Below, one piece after another: positions 45,601 through 53,590 of a stretch of DNA of 64,000 nt. Position 1 is the stretch's first letter; every line of letters begins with the position of its first letter. The translations under genes and the position numbers were made by a program. The notes below the pieces were generated by a model, which was not told the origin of the DNA, ran no database searches, and worked only from the letters and a program-made list of their open reading frames with translations. This DNA is from Prolixibacteraceae bacterium (GTDB lineage Bacteria; Bacteroidota; Bacteroidia; Bacteroidales; Prolixibacteraceae), in contig JAFLKN010000037.1 of NCBI GenBank assembly GCA_019163175.1, positions 41,582-105,581 on the forward strand, written 5' to 3'.

Positions 45601-47562
45601 GCCATCATTGCTTATTCCTGTTCCATTCAAACTCAATGTTTCAGCTCCAACAGTAATTCCACCTTGAATTTGCAAAGCTGCTCCACTGCTGACTGTTGTT
45701 CCTAGAGCTGTTGTTCCTAGAGCTGTGGCATTTTGTATATTCACAATCCCCGATGAAACGCTTGTTAAGCCGGTATATGAATTAGCTCCGGAAAGTATTA
45801 CCGTTCCCGAAGTTGTTTTTGTTAAAGTAACGGCACCAGCAAGAATCGCGCTTACTGTGCCATTTTGCATGGCATACGAAGTACCTGTCAACACTCCCGT
45901 TGTACCAACAATTGAACCATTGGTCAAAGTAACTGTACCAACAGCATCTGTATAGGTTCCAATATCAAGAGTTCCACCATTAACTGTAACTGAACCACTG
46001 GACAAAGCACTATTTATACCATATCGCAAAGTTCCTTCACCTACAGATGTAAGTCCGGTATGTAAATTTGCACCTGAAAGTATTAATGTTCCGTTTCCAA
46101 TTTTTGTTAGAGCACCAGTAGTGGCAGTGCTTGCGCCTGAAATTGTAAGCGTATTTGCTGTCACGTCAATCGATGATGTTGTTCCAGTATTCAATGTAAA
46201 ATTTCTATTTGTCGAGGCTGTAGCACCGGTATATTGTAATGTACCACCCCCAAATACGAGATTCGCAGCGGCATTGGAAGCTGCACCTATATTGCCAGAA
46301 GCACCACCATTCCCAATAGTAGTAGCACTTAATTTTCCCGCAGAAATTGTAGTTATTCCGGTATAGGTATTTGTTCCTGATAACACTAATGTTCCTGTAA
46401 GAAGTTTAGTAATCCCAAAAGCACCAGAAATAATTCCGGACATTGTTAATTCCGGAGTGGTAGAATTAGCATCATCATTAACAGAAATGGATCTGGTAGC
46501 GCTTAAGATAATTGGCGGTGCAATGGATGCACCCGTTGTAATAGCACCCGAACCTGTGTAATTTAATGTAACATTCCCATTAAGAGTAATAGCGCCAGAG
46601 CCTGCTATACTTGATCCATTTCCACCCCCGACTGTTTCAAGCGTTAAACCGGCAGCTCCTAGTGTAAAAGTTCCTGTGGCCAGTGTTGAATTTGCTCGTA
46701 CTGTTACAACCCCAGACGCAGTAGTATTAGCTCCTAACGTTTTTACGACACCCCCTCCCCCACTTATAGTCAGGTTCCTATATGCACGCAACCCAGCGGG
46801 AGCAGCCAAAAAAGTTATATCGGAGGTACTTTGATAATCTACAGTTGCATTTGTGCCAGTTAATGTAATTGTATTTGTTCCTCCGGACCCAATAGTCCAA
46901 GGGGTTGCACCGGTTAATTTGAGCGTTGGAGTTGACGCACCCATTGTATATGCGGAAGTAGATCCAGCTGGTGTAATGGTGGTAATACCAGCAGCAGTAA
47001 TTATTCCACTTGTATGTGCTAAAGTACAGCTATTCCTTCTTGAAGCAATTGTATTATAACTACTTGTTAATGTTATTTGGCTAGTAACATTAAGAGCTAC
47101 AAGAGTGGAAGTTAATAAAGTAGTACGGTTGCCAGTTACGGCAAAAGTAGTTCCAACATTACATGAGCCACATGTCAATGTGCCGCTACCGGTAATGATA
47201 ACTGCTCTATTCGCGTCTGCACTATTCATCGTTACTGTTCCTGTCACCGTAAGCGTTTGTCCAGTAATTGTAAGAGTTGTATTACCCGTAAAAGTTAGAG
47301 AAGCGATAGAGGTGGTTAGAGCAGTACTAAGTGTAGGTAGAGTACCTGTTGCCGGGATAATAACAATATCTGTTGCAACAGTACCAGGATAACTTGTTCC
47401 ACTGGATTTTGTCCAGTTTGCGGTATTGTTCCATGCATTATTTGCAGTACCTGTCCATGTGTAAGTTATTTGTGCATGAGAAATCTGTGTAGAAACCAGC
47501 AGCCCCGCCAACACAATCAGAATAACAGCTATTTTTTTGGAAAGAAGTAAATTTCTACTCAT
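42607..47562 (-). CDS. giant secreted adhesin with autotransporter-associated beta-strand repeats
   Basis: The 1651-residue protein has a signal peptide (about residues 1-30, ending QISHAQ) and a Thr/Ser/Gly-rich body predicted to form beta solenoids. At least four autotransporter-associated repeats are readable around residues 390-800, each with a core such as TLVLSGTNTYTGITTISAG, TLILSGANLHTGLTSVGEG or TVILSGANSYTGLTSVSSG. A later region (about 900-1350) looks like G8/parallel-helix sequence. The end has an Ig-like unit with YQWKVNGNNAGTNSASY. The protein stops right after this unit (PLPATGEIVGD), with neither a type A nor a type B T9SS sorting domain nor a translocator barrel. It is first in the minus-strand surface-protein cluster. 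Confidence 0.85.
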   Translation of the reverse strand: MSRNLLLSKKIAVILIVLAGLLVSTQISHAQITYTWTGTANNAWNNTANWTKSSGTSYPGTVATDIVIIPATGTLPTLSTALTTSIASLTFTGNTTLTITGQTLTVTGTVTMNSADANRAVIITGSGTLTCGSCNVGTTFAVTGNRTTLLTSTLVALNVTSQITLTSSYNTIASRRNSCTLAHTSGIITAAGITTITPAGSTSAYTMGASTPTLKLTGATPWTIGSGGTNTITLTGTNATVDYQSTSDITFLAAPAGLRAYRNLTISGGGGVVKTLGANTTASGVVTVRANSTLATGTFTLGAAGLTLETVGGGNGSSIAGSGAITLNGNVTLNYTGSGAITTGASIAPPIILSATRSISVNDDANSTTPELTMSGIISGAFGITKLLTGTLVLSGTNTYTGITTISAGKLSATTIGNGGASGNIGAASNAAANLVFGGGTLQYTGATASTNRNFTLNTGTTSSIDVTANTLTISGASTATTGALTKIGNGTLILSGANLHTGLTSVGEGTLRYGINSALSSGSVTVNGGTLDIGTYTDAVGTVTLTNGSIVGTTGVLTGTSYAMQNGTVSAILAGAVTLTKTTSGTVILSGANSYTGLTSVSSGIVNIQNATALGTTALGTTVSSGAALQIQGGITVGAETLSLNGTGISNDGALRNISGDNTWGGAITLADNTEISSDAGTLSLSGNMSGNFTLTLDGAGSGNFSGVRSGTGALIKNGNGIWTLTGANSYTGTTTITNGELRLNPTGNIAPNTQVILNGGTLSTTGITATRTITNASTLKLDASSTIDLGSNEHTITFADSHNIIWAGSSLTINGWTGTAGQSNTSGGKIFVGVGGLDATQLAKISFAGFSGTPILLGTSELVPPAVTLATDYFRSKTTGNWSATSTWESSPDGISWINATVTPTSAANIITVRTGHTVSVNSSLSVDQTVIDNGGTVGINNGQTLTLADGSGTDLAVNGSLIVSGTFISSGTITTSGTVTFNSGATYEHVQNGGTIPTASWNASSTCLITGMTTTGPAGLNQTFGNLTWNCASQTGNTTPAGDITVQGNFVLSNGAFTLSDGPARNMFIGGNYMQTNGLFDFNVGTSGTFLTKMYVAGNFLNTASATESMSTMGNGRYNGEIIFNGSGTQTLSFTNPDAARWISYTIEPSSTVQLLSDLQLYGDNGSPQYYANFTVNGTLDAGTFSITDGVPQANATVVVVNSGANFITANSNGISGTFPSATTTKTFSSSANYEFQGAATGTFVTTPNANTVNNLIVNRSAGVTLSQNIAVAGNLIFTSGILISTTSNLLSITNTSTSAISGASSSSFIIGPVKWILPSSLGSGSTYIFPTGKGSAYLPFSLFNPTTGTGTVTAQVEAFAVNAGGSFDATLESISTTEYWSLATTGNFTNSSISLDRGISNDPLDVIGGSVSVAGTYTSLEGTPVSTGVSGSDPIGTYRYFVLAEKKKTTIATGSIGTPFCAGSSVSVPFTITGIYTSGNVFTAQLSNASGSFSTPVNIGTLTSVSAGTITGIIPVATAAGTGYRIRVVSNLPAATGSDNGSDLTVTAQVIANVTIAANQNNVCSGTSVSFTATPTNGGTTPSYQWKVNGNNAGTNSASYSYVPLNSDIVTCVLTSNANCVTGSPATSNAITMTVNPLPATGEIVGD

Positions 47563-47951
47563 AGGCTTTGGTCAGATGAACGATTAGGTACTGACCAAAA
47601 ACTTAAAGCCTTGGTATAAAAAAGTGGAAAATAAGAATATTTATCAAGTGGGGGGAAATAAGTACGAGCAGTAACAATTACAAGCATTCTGATAAGCTCA
47701 TTAAAATTTGCAATCGCCATTATTTTAAATATACTCACAGCCTCAATCACACTCCAACAGTTAATTGTCATTAATTCCGGTCTTTTTTTTCAAACACAAA
47801 TGTAAGTTTATATATATATACAATAGCACAAAACTAGCAGAACCGTATATTAAGCTAGCAAAACCAAGCTTTCATTTATCAGTTGTCTAAGTTCTTTATC
47901 ACCAAAGTATACCTTTTAGCAATTTTGACTCAAAAAACTAGTCAATCAAAC
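47563..47951. other. gene-free region upstream of the adhesin gene
   Basis: No credible gene is seen in these 389 bp; an open frame at 47559-47771 lacks coding features. The region includes a TATATATATATA run around 47807-47820, near the predicted start of the adhesin transcript, and the promoter listed at 47829-47862. The start of the adhesin lies at 47562, so the mRNA leader would be about 260 nt. Confidence 0.5.
47829..47862 (-). promoter_or_regulatory. candidate promoter of the adhesin/T9SS cluster
   Basis: On the minus strand TTTG (47859-47862), a 22-bp spacer and TAGTTTTG (47829-47836) fit the Bacteroidota consensus. It is the best match upstream of the adhesin, though it implies a long leader. 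Confidence 0.4.
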
Positions 47952-48164
47952 CTATACAACTTTGATCGTAAACTCAAAAACTGCAATTGTATCACCGGCT
48001 CTCAATTTAGCCCTTTTGCGAAATTCCTGTTCGCCATTTCGGTAAACCAATCCATCTTCAACAATCATTTTTGCCTGGCCTCCCGACTCACTGATCCGCA
48101 TAATTTTCAGGAGCTTGATCAATTCGATATATTCTTCGCCTTTTAATTCGTATGTTTCCATCAT
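47952..48164 (-). CDS. small S4-domain RNA-binding protein (YbcJ-like)
   Basis: This protein of about 70 residues is essentially one S4 RNA-binding fold: LKGEEYIELIKLLKIMRISE, SGGQAKMIVEDGLVYRNGEQ, and then RKRAKLRAGDTIAVFEFTIK. YbcJ-type proteins bind RNA, but their role is not settled. I chose the ATG at 48162-48164 (MMETYELKG) because it gives the usual length. ATGs at 48159-48161 and 48174-48176 are alternatives. It is 40 bp downstream of the MmcQ/YjbR gene, probably the same transcript. Confidence 0.85.
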   Translation of the reverse strand: MMETYELKGEEYIELIKLLKIMRISESGGQAKMIVEDGLVYRNGEQEFRKRAKLRAGDTIAVFEFTIKVV

Positions 48165-48204
48165 TTGTCTTTTCATTTTGAGCAGTCAAATGCTCTTTTT
48201 ACCT

Positions 48205-48555
48205 TCACCCTTTCAACTCCTGCTTTAACTTTCCGGGCAACTTATCTACAACAAGCTGATAGGAATGATCGACCAGTTCCAGAATTAGTTTCGAACTTAG
48301 CGAGCCATCCATCATCACAGTGTTCCAGTGAATTTTACTCATGTGGTATCCGGGCTGAATGGTCGGATATTTTTCCCGAAGTTCAATGGCACGATCAGGA
48401 TCGCATTTTAGAGCCAGGCTCCAGTCTCCATCCAGATTAGTCAATGCAAACATTTTACCCATTACTTTAAAAACCAGTGTCGTTTCATCAAACGGAAATT
48501 CTTCAGTAACACCAGGTTTTGCCATGCAGTACTCCCTAAATTCTTCGATATTCAT
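48205..48555 (-). CDS. MmcQ/YjbR family protein
   Basis: This is a 116-residue protein of the MmcQ/YjbR (CyaY-like fold, double-wing DNA-binding) family. Typical motifs are MNIEEFREYCMAKPGVTEEF at the start, DETTLVFKVMGKMFALTNL, and the C-terminal MSKIHWNTVMMDGSLSSKLI. The family is thought to bind DNA, but its cellular function is poorly known. The ATG at 48553-48555 was preferred over longer frames because family members begin just before the LEEFREYC-type helix. Confidence 0.88.
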   Translation of the reverse strand: MNIEEFREYCMAKPGVTEEFPFDETTLVFKVMGKMFALTNLDGDWSLALKCDPDRAIELREKYPTIQPGYHMSKIHWNTVMMDGSLSSKLILELVDHSYQLVVDKLPGKLKQELKG

Positions 48556-48608
48556 AAATATCATTTTATGGATTTGACTTATCCTCAAGTTTAATTCTGA
48601 TTTCGCGA

Positions 48609-48616
48609 CAAAAGTA
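48609..48616 (-). promoter_or_regulatory. candidate -7 element for the MmcQ/YjbR-S4 pair
   Basis: The minus-strand sequence TACTTTTG matches TAnnTTTG, about 54 bp before the start at 48555. A TTTG lies only 15 bp further upstream (48632-48635), shorter than the usual spacer. Nothing else is recognised in the 286-bp gap to the DUF4105 gene. Confidence 0.35.
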
Positions 48617-48841
48617 ACCCAAAAAAACATACAAAACACTGTTTTTCAAAAAGATAACATTCAAAACCGCGCGATTGGGCAAAAGTACTTAAATGAACAA
48701 TAGTGAACTGAGCTTTTAAACCTCCTTATTTCGATGAAACAAAGAAGTCCATTAAAAATTTCAGCATAAAAAAATACTGAAATTCAGGCTTTTCGTTACC
48801 ACCAATAGCCTTAAAAATTGAGTTTAGCATGCTCGAAACAA

Positions 48842-50041
48842 CTAAGTATTTGGATGCTGTGCTCCGGAATTAACCAAAATTCGATAATTTTTCGCTGGAA
48901 TCAGATTTACTGCAACTCTAACAAGCAATGTGAGGATAATAAAATAAACTGCCGGATTCAAATGCTGCCCCATAACAAACGAAAGAAGCAAGGCTGCTCC
49001 TGAAACCCAGAAATAATAGCGGGTAATTGGTCTCCACTTTTTAACAGCCCATATTCCGGCAAAAAACAGATTGAGTGGCAATGCCCAAAGCAGATTATAA
49101 TTCGGACTAACCGCAGGGTGTTCAGAGAACAAGGTGAACCAACCAATGATCAGACCAGCCACACCACTAAGTGCAAAAAGCCAATAGTCGAGCCAGTCAC
49201 TTTTTGTTCTCCGAAGAAAATTACGAACTGAAATTCCGGAAACTGCCAGAAAAATAAGGCCAAATGCAATTGCTGGCCAGGGCAAATCCGATTGCTGTTT
49301 GTAATTCGGGAAGTCGAGCATGGTGAAAGTCTCTTTTACCAAAGGCTGGGCTTTTCCATCAACAACAATTTCAGCTTTCGCAAACTGATTCATCAGGTAT
49401 TCGGGTAAAAACATCTGGCCATATGCCGAGACTGTCTCGTCGGCCCTTTTACCTACCAGCAAATCAATACCCAAATCGAACCAACGAAATGGCTTATGAA
49501 ACTCTTTAATTAAATCGCGAAAACTTTTGGTTGGATGATTATCCGTGAAACGAACCTGCACCCCGGCATTCTTTTCAATCATATCGCGCACCCGTGTGGC
49601 ACAATTATCCATGAAAAAATTGTAGCGATAAACCCGGTTTTCTTTTTTGGCATTCTCGACCAACGCCTGAAACAACTGATTTTTACCTTCAACAGAAAGA
49701 TTAAGAACCTGCTCGTATACGCTCCGTTTTTCTTTTACATATTCGGGCATAAAACTGCTGAATTCCTGCCCCATCATCAGGTAATCGGTCTGACCTTTGG
49801 CAAAACGGTATAGAAAGTTAGGCGATTCGAAACTAAAAATACCGTAATTGTACACCACATCAATTCCATAAGCCGGGTCCATAATGCGGATGGCTGTATG
49901 CCCATACATCGTATAAACTTCTTCGCCCGGATTACAGGTTATTATACTTATTCTGGCATCAGCACTAAGTTGCAGAGCCTTTACCTTGGGCGATATAATG
50001 AGGGAAAAAAGAACAATCAGAAGAAGTATACGCATTTTCAT
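48842..50041 (-). CDS. DUF4105 (Lnb N-terminal-like) periplasmic/membrane protein
   Basis: This 399-residue protein has an N-terminal signal sequence (MKMRILLLIVLFSLIISPKV). The periplasmic DUF4105 domain follows (residues about 22-240), with ITCNPGEEVYTMYGHTAIRI, VYNYGIFSFESPNFLYRFAKG and YRYNFFMDNCATRVRDMIE. The His-then-Cys order suggests a papain-like permuted fold, an inference. Four or five C-terminal membrane helices follow. The frame is open further upstream but that part is not signal-like, so the ATG at 50039-50041 is chosen. It is common in Bacteroidota; its function is unknown. Confidence 0.85.
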   Translation of the reverse strand: MKMRILLLIVLFSLIISPKVKALQLSADARISIITCNPGEEVYTMYGHTAIRIMDPAYGIDVVYNYGIFSFESPNFLYRFAKGQTDYLMMGQEFSSFMPEYVKEKRSVYEQVLNLSVEGKNQLFQALVENAKKENRVYRYNFFMDNCATRVRDMIEKNAGVQVRFTDNHPTKSFRDLIKEFHKPFRWFDLGIDLLVGKRADETVSAYGQMFLPEYLMNQFAKAEIVVDGKAQPLVKETFTMLDFPNYKQQSDLPWPAIAFGLIFLAVSGISVRNFLRRTKSDWLDYWLFALSGVAGLIIGWFTLFSEHPAVSPNYNLLWALPLNLFFAGIWAVKKWRPITRYYFWVSGAALLLSFVMGQHLNPAVYFIILTLLVRVAVNLIPAKNYRILVNSGAQHPNT

Positions 50042-50252
50042 AATCCGGAATTTTGGCGATAAAGATAGATGTTTTGCTATTACGCTGAAGGAAAGAAATA
50101 GAAGATCGGAAGAAAAATTGAGTGGAAAAGGATCATTTAAGTGAATCAAAATAAAGGACACCAAAACGGTGCACGCTATTTAGACAGAATAAAAATAGCA
50201 AGTCTGGACAAAAAATGATAATATTGCCCCTCTGTTTTAAAATTGAGACATT

Positions 50253-51401
50253 ATGGGATGCAGCGGATGCAACACAAATATAGATTTAGACCGACCAGCC
50301 ATGCTTGGCACTTACGACTGGCTCAACGATATTCCTGATACAACAAACGAATCGAACATCGTAGAAATCAGGTTTAAAGGGACCCGGAAGGAGTTTTTCA
50401 GAAATGAGGATGGGATTCAGTTAAAACGCGATGAACTGGTTGTGGTAGCCTGCTCTCCGGGGCACGATATCGGGGCAGTTTCATTAACCGGGAAGCTTGC
50501 CGAGTTACAGTTCAAACGGAAAGTAAAGAAGCCTGAACGCTACGAGTGGAATAAAATTTACCGAAAAGCTACTCCTGCTGATGTTATCAAATGGGAGGAA
50601 GCAAAAGCGCGTGAAAATAAGGTTATGATTCGCGCCCGGCAGATTGCCAACGAGTTAAACCTAAACATGAAAATCGGGGATGTAGAATTCCGTGGCGATG
50701 GCAACAAAGCTATTTTCTATTACATCGCTGACGATCGAGTCGATTTCCGCGAACTGATTAAACAATACGCCCGTGAATTTTCGATTAAAATTGAAATGAA
50801 ACAGATTGGTGTCCGTCAGGAAGCCGGTCGAATCGGTGGAATTGGATCGTGTGGACGTGCTCTGTGCTGTTCAACCTGGCGTACCGATTTTTCGAGTGTA
50901 ACTTCGGATGCAGCCGTAAAACAGGGTTTGTCGCCCAATGCTGAAAAAATGGCCGGAAGGTGTGGCAAACTTAAATGTTGTCTCACCTACGAACTCGACC
51001 ACTATCTGGAAGCACTTGAAGATTTCCCGAACGAATTGCTGACCATCGAAACCGACAAGGGAATTGCACGCCATTTCAAGACCGATATTCTTCAGAAAAA
51101 GATTTGGTACATCTACGACAAATCTGATGGCCATACTTTTGTACTCGAATTAGCCGATGTAAAAAAATTCCTGAATGCCAATAAGCGTGGACAAAAACCT
51201 TCGATTGACGGATACTCCACAGATGCCGAACCCAAGAAGGAAAACATGATGAACGTAGGCGAACTGGACCAGAAATTCTTTACCAAACCAGACTCTGGAG
51301 AAAAAAGGCATAAAAAAAGAAGAAGGCCACAAGGGAACCGGCCACAGGGAAATGGAACTGAAAGAGTCCGTCCAACTGTCAACCGGGCGCCCAAGACATA
51401 A
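50253..51401 (+). CDS. ricT: PSP1-domain RicT/YaaT family protein
   Basis: The 382-residue cytosolic protein is of the RicT (YaaT) family, part in Bacillus of an Fe-S complex with RicA and RicF that affects mRNA maturation. Visible features are an N-terminal cysteine pair (MGCSGCNTNIDLD), a PSP1 domain (residues about 55-140), the cysteine motifs GSCGRALCCSTW near 200 and AGRCGKLKCCLTYELDHYLE near 238, and a Lys/Arg-rich C-terminus (KRHKKRRRPQGNRPQGN). No ricA or ricF homologue is adjacent, as is normal in Bacteroidota. It is 22 bp before the TauE/SafE gene. Confidence 0.92.
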   Translation: MGCSGCNTNIDLDRPAMLGTYDWLNDIPDTTNESNIVEIRFKGTRKEFFRNEDGIQLKRDELVVVACSPGHDIGAVSLTGKLAELQFKRKVKKPERYEWNKIYRKATPADVIKWEEAKARENKVMIRARQIANELNLNMKIGDVEFRGDGNKAIFYYIADDRVDFRELIKQYAREFSIKIEMKQIGVRQEAGRIGGIGSCGRALCCSTWRTDFSSVTSDAAVKQGLSPNAEKMAGRCGKLKCCLTYELDHYLEALEDFPNELLTIETDKGIARHFKTDILQKKIWYIYDKSDGHTFVLELADVKKFLNANKRGQKPSIDGYSTDAEPKKENMMNVGELDQKFFTKPDSGEKRHKKRRRPQGNRPQGNGTERVRPTVNRAPKT

Positions 51402-51423
51402 GGAAAGTTACTGAAATATAGCT

Positions 51424-52188
51424 ATGTCCCTATTCAACGAGATTCTGATATTTATGGCGGCTGTGGCTGCCGGATTTATCAATGCCATTGCCGGTGGCGG
51501 AACGCTGCTTAGTTTTCCGGTTTTGCTGGCTGTGGGAATTTCTCCGGTGGTAGCCAATGTAACGAATACAGTTGCCCTTGTACCCGGAACTATTGGCGGC
51601 ATGTGGGCACAGCGAAACGAATTTCAGTCACAATATCGCCGCCTGCTAAAATTACTGCCTGTTGCTATTGTTGGCGGAGTTGCTGGTGGGTTGCTCATTT
51701 TAAATACCAGCGAAAGCGCTTTCCGAAGCATAATTCCTTACCTGATTTTGGGAGCAACATTACTGCTTGGGTTTCAAATCCGCATTAAAAACTGGGTTGT
51801 TTCGCGTATTGGGCAGTCCCATACCGAACACCACAACCCTGTATTTATGCTCACACTTGTTTTTTTAGCAGCTATTTACGGAGGCTATTTTGGGGCCGGG
51901 CTGGGCGTAATCCTGATGGCAACACTTGGATTGGTAACCGACGAAAGTATGACCCGCCTGAATTTTCTGAAACAGGCGCTCGGTTTTGCCATCAATCTCG
52001 CAGCTGCTATCTATTTTGCTTTCTCCGGAAAGGTAGACTGGATGGTAGCATTTGTAATGATTTTTGGCTCGCTCATGGGTGGATGGGTTGGTGGAAAACT
52101 GGCGGGAAGAATGAAGCCTGAAATTTTACGTTGGATAGTGGTAACTGCCGGATTAATTGCTTCCATTATCTTTTTTCTGAAGGAATAA
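51424..52188 (+). CDS. TauE/SafE family membrane transporter
   Basis: This is a 254-residue polytopic inner-membrane protein with about eight hydrophobic segments. The family signature GFINAIAGGGTLLSFPVLLA is at the N-terminus and VTNTVALVPGTIGGMWAQR follows. A second repeat half has YGGYFGAGLGVILMATLG. TauE/SafE proteins export sulfite, sulfoacetate or other organic anions; the substrate here is unknown. It is 22 bp after ricT and may be co-transcribed with it. Confidence 0.92.
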   Translation: MSLFNEILIFMAAVAAGFINAIAGGGTLLSFPVLLAVGISPVVANVTNTVALVPGTIGGMWAQRNEFQSQYRRLLKLLPVAIVGGVAGGLLILNTSESAFRSIIPYLILGATLLLGFQIRIKNWVVSRIGQSHTEHHNPVFMLTLVFLAAIYGGYFGAGLGVILMATLGLVTDESMTRLNFLKQALGFAINLAAAIYFAFSGKVDWMVAFVMIFGSLMGGWVGGKLAGRMKPEILRWIVVTAGLIASIIFFLKE

Positions 52189-52247
52189 AAGTTTGACTGA
52201 AGGCATGATTTTTGATAAGCAGAGAGTTGTCTCACAAAATCCATCAG

Positions 52248-52730
52248 ATGAAAAATCTCACCCTTTTAGTTCTGTTATTGCTTGTTTATACTGGGTTCAG
52301 TCAACAAAAACAAGCCCCCGACGCCTACCTCAATTCAGTAAAAATCGACCTCAATAAGGTTTTCTTGAACCCAAAGAGCATCGATTCGATAAAGATTGAA
52401 AAAAAGACTCCCCAGGGAACAATCTATATTCTAACCAAAAACAGAAAATTTGCAACTCTTACCTTACGAAACATTGTAAATAAACACACTGATATTAAAT
52501 ACATTGACAATTCAATTCTTTTCCGCATTGAAGGAAAACTAATTGAGGATACCACAGAAATTAAAATCGACGACAGTTACTTTATTTACGTTGATGTGGC
52601 CAGTTTATCAGGAGTGAAGTACCTGGACGATAAATTCAGAGACCTGAAAATCATAAACATTGACCTCGATGAAACGGAGAGAAAGCCACAAATCATGTTA
52701 CGTGGAAACGAAGATATCTGGATAAAATAA
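52248..52730 (+). CDS. hypothetical secreted protein
   Basis: This 160-residue protein starts MKNLTLLVLLLLVYTGFSQQ, a clear signal peptide, at the ATG 52248. The mature part contains KIDLNKVFLNPKSIDSIKIE, a beta-rich domain and a C-terminus near TERKPQIMLRGNEDIWIK. I do not recognise a named domain. The pattern VFLNPKSIDSI resembles TonB-plug-like segments seen in small Bacteroidota exported proteins, but this is weak. It stands alone, 60 bp after the TauE/SafE gene. Confidence 0.75.
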   Translation: MKNLTLLVLLLLVYTGFSQQKQAPDAYLNSVKIDLNKVFLNPKSIDSIKIEKKTPQGTIYILTKNRKFATLTLRNIVNKHTDIKYIDNSILFRIEGKLIEDTTEIKIDDSYFIYVDVASLSGVKYLDDKFRDLKIINIDLDETERKPQIMLRGNEDIWIK

Positions 52731-52763
52731 AATGTAATTTAGCTGGGGATTAAAATCAGGAAC

Positions 52764-53129
52764 ATGCAAAAGCCCATCCTATCTGTTGAAGAATATATAA
52801 GCAGACTTGAGCATCCGTTAAAAGCAGAGCTTAATATTTTGAGGGCAACCATAAAGAATACAGATTCACGCCTTACCGAACGAATAAAATGGAATGCTCC
52901 GAGTTATTCCATTCACGATGATTTGCTTACTTTTAACCTGCATCTGGAAAAACAGATTCGATTGATACTTCATCATCCGGCAATTGTAAAGGTAGAGTCG
53001 CAGATTCTTGAAGGAAACTACCCTGACCGACGATTGATCTACTTTAACTCTGCAGAAGAAGTTGAATCGAAAAGGTCAGAACTGGAACGAATACTGAAAG
53101 AATACATCACACTGGCTAACCAAAAGTAA
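52764..53129 (+). CDS. DUF1801 domain protein
   Basis: This is a 121-residue cytosolic protein of the DUF1801 (YdhG-like) family: VEEYISRLEHPLKAELNILR, then ERIKWNAPSYSIHDDLLTFN and a C-terminal helix (ELERILKEYI). The fold resembles frataxin/CyaY. Its function is not established. It is 11 bp before a DUF2007 gene. Confidence 0.85.
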   Translation: MQKPILSVEEYISRLEHPLKAELNILRATIKNTDSRLTERIKWNAPSYSIHDDLLTFNLHLEKQIRLILHHPAIVKVESQILEGNYPDRRLIYFNSAEEVESKRSELERILKEYITLANQK

Positions 53130-53139
53130 TTTCCACGAC

Positions 53140-53520
53140 ATGGACAACTGGACAGAAATTGCAAGCTTTACCTACGGATACCAGGCACACATGGCCAAAT
53201 CGAAACTCGAGTCGGAAGAGATTGAGGTATGGATAAAAGATGAACTGAATGCTCTGGTATGTGAAGCGGGTCCCAATGCGATTGGTGAAATAAAACTATG
53301 TGTCAGGAAATTTGATATTATACGAGCTATTCATTCGCTAAAAGAAGGTGGATACATTCAGGAATCTAGCGAAACAGAATCCGAATTTACAAGCAAAATC
53401 AGCAAATACACTTCTAAAATTCCCCTTATCGGCAAGCTTGCTCCCGAGTTAGTTCTGATCATTATATTTGCATTGGTGCTTATCCTGATTTATGTTCCTT
53501 TTGCAATAATGAACTTATAG
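53140..53520 (+). CDS. DUF2007-like protein with C-terminal membrane segment
   Basis: The 126-residue product has a DUF2007 (putative prokaryotic signal-transducing) domain over about 70 residues (TYGYQAHMAKSKLESEEIEV, GEIKLCVRKFDIIRAI) and a linker of about 25 residues. The C-terminal hydrophobic helix is VLIIIFALVLILIYVPFAIM. It is predicted to be anchored in the inner membrane. Its function is unknown. Confidence 0.8.
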   Translation: MDNWTEIASFTYGYQAHMAKSKLESEEIEVWIKDELNALVCEAGPNAIGEIKLCVRKFDIIRAIHSLKEGGYIQESSETESEFTSKISKYTSKIPLIGKLAPELVLIIIFALVLILIYVPFAIMNL

Positions 53521-53552
53521 CCGAACTGAAATCTAAAATCCAGACAAAACTT

Positions 53553-53560
53553 TATCTTTG
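53553..53560 (+). promoter_or_regulatory. -7 promoter element for the secreted protein at 53591
   Basis: TATCTTTG matches TAnnTTTG exactly and lies 30 bp before the ATG at 53591. No TTTG is seen at the standard -33 distance. Confidence 0.45.
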
Positions 53561-53590
53561 AAGACGGGTTATCCAAGCAGCCTATTATTC

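Noticed and set aside
43568..47392. Several plus-strand open frames rich in Val, Pro and Ala opposite the adhesin gene.
   Set aside because: They are antisense reflections of Thr/Ser/Gly-rich repeats; no start context or known domain.
42607..47562. Internal repetition of the adhesin gene considered as a CRISPR or satellite array.
   Set aside because: Repeats are diverged at DNA level, in frame and encode autotransporter-associated motifs; no uniform spacers.
47559..47771. 70-codon minus-strand frame upstream of the adhesin.
   Set aside because: No similarity or start signal; lies in the likely 5' leader.
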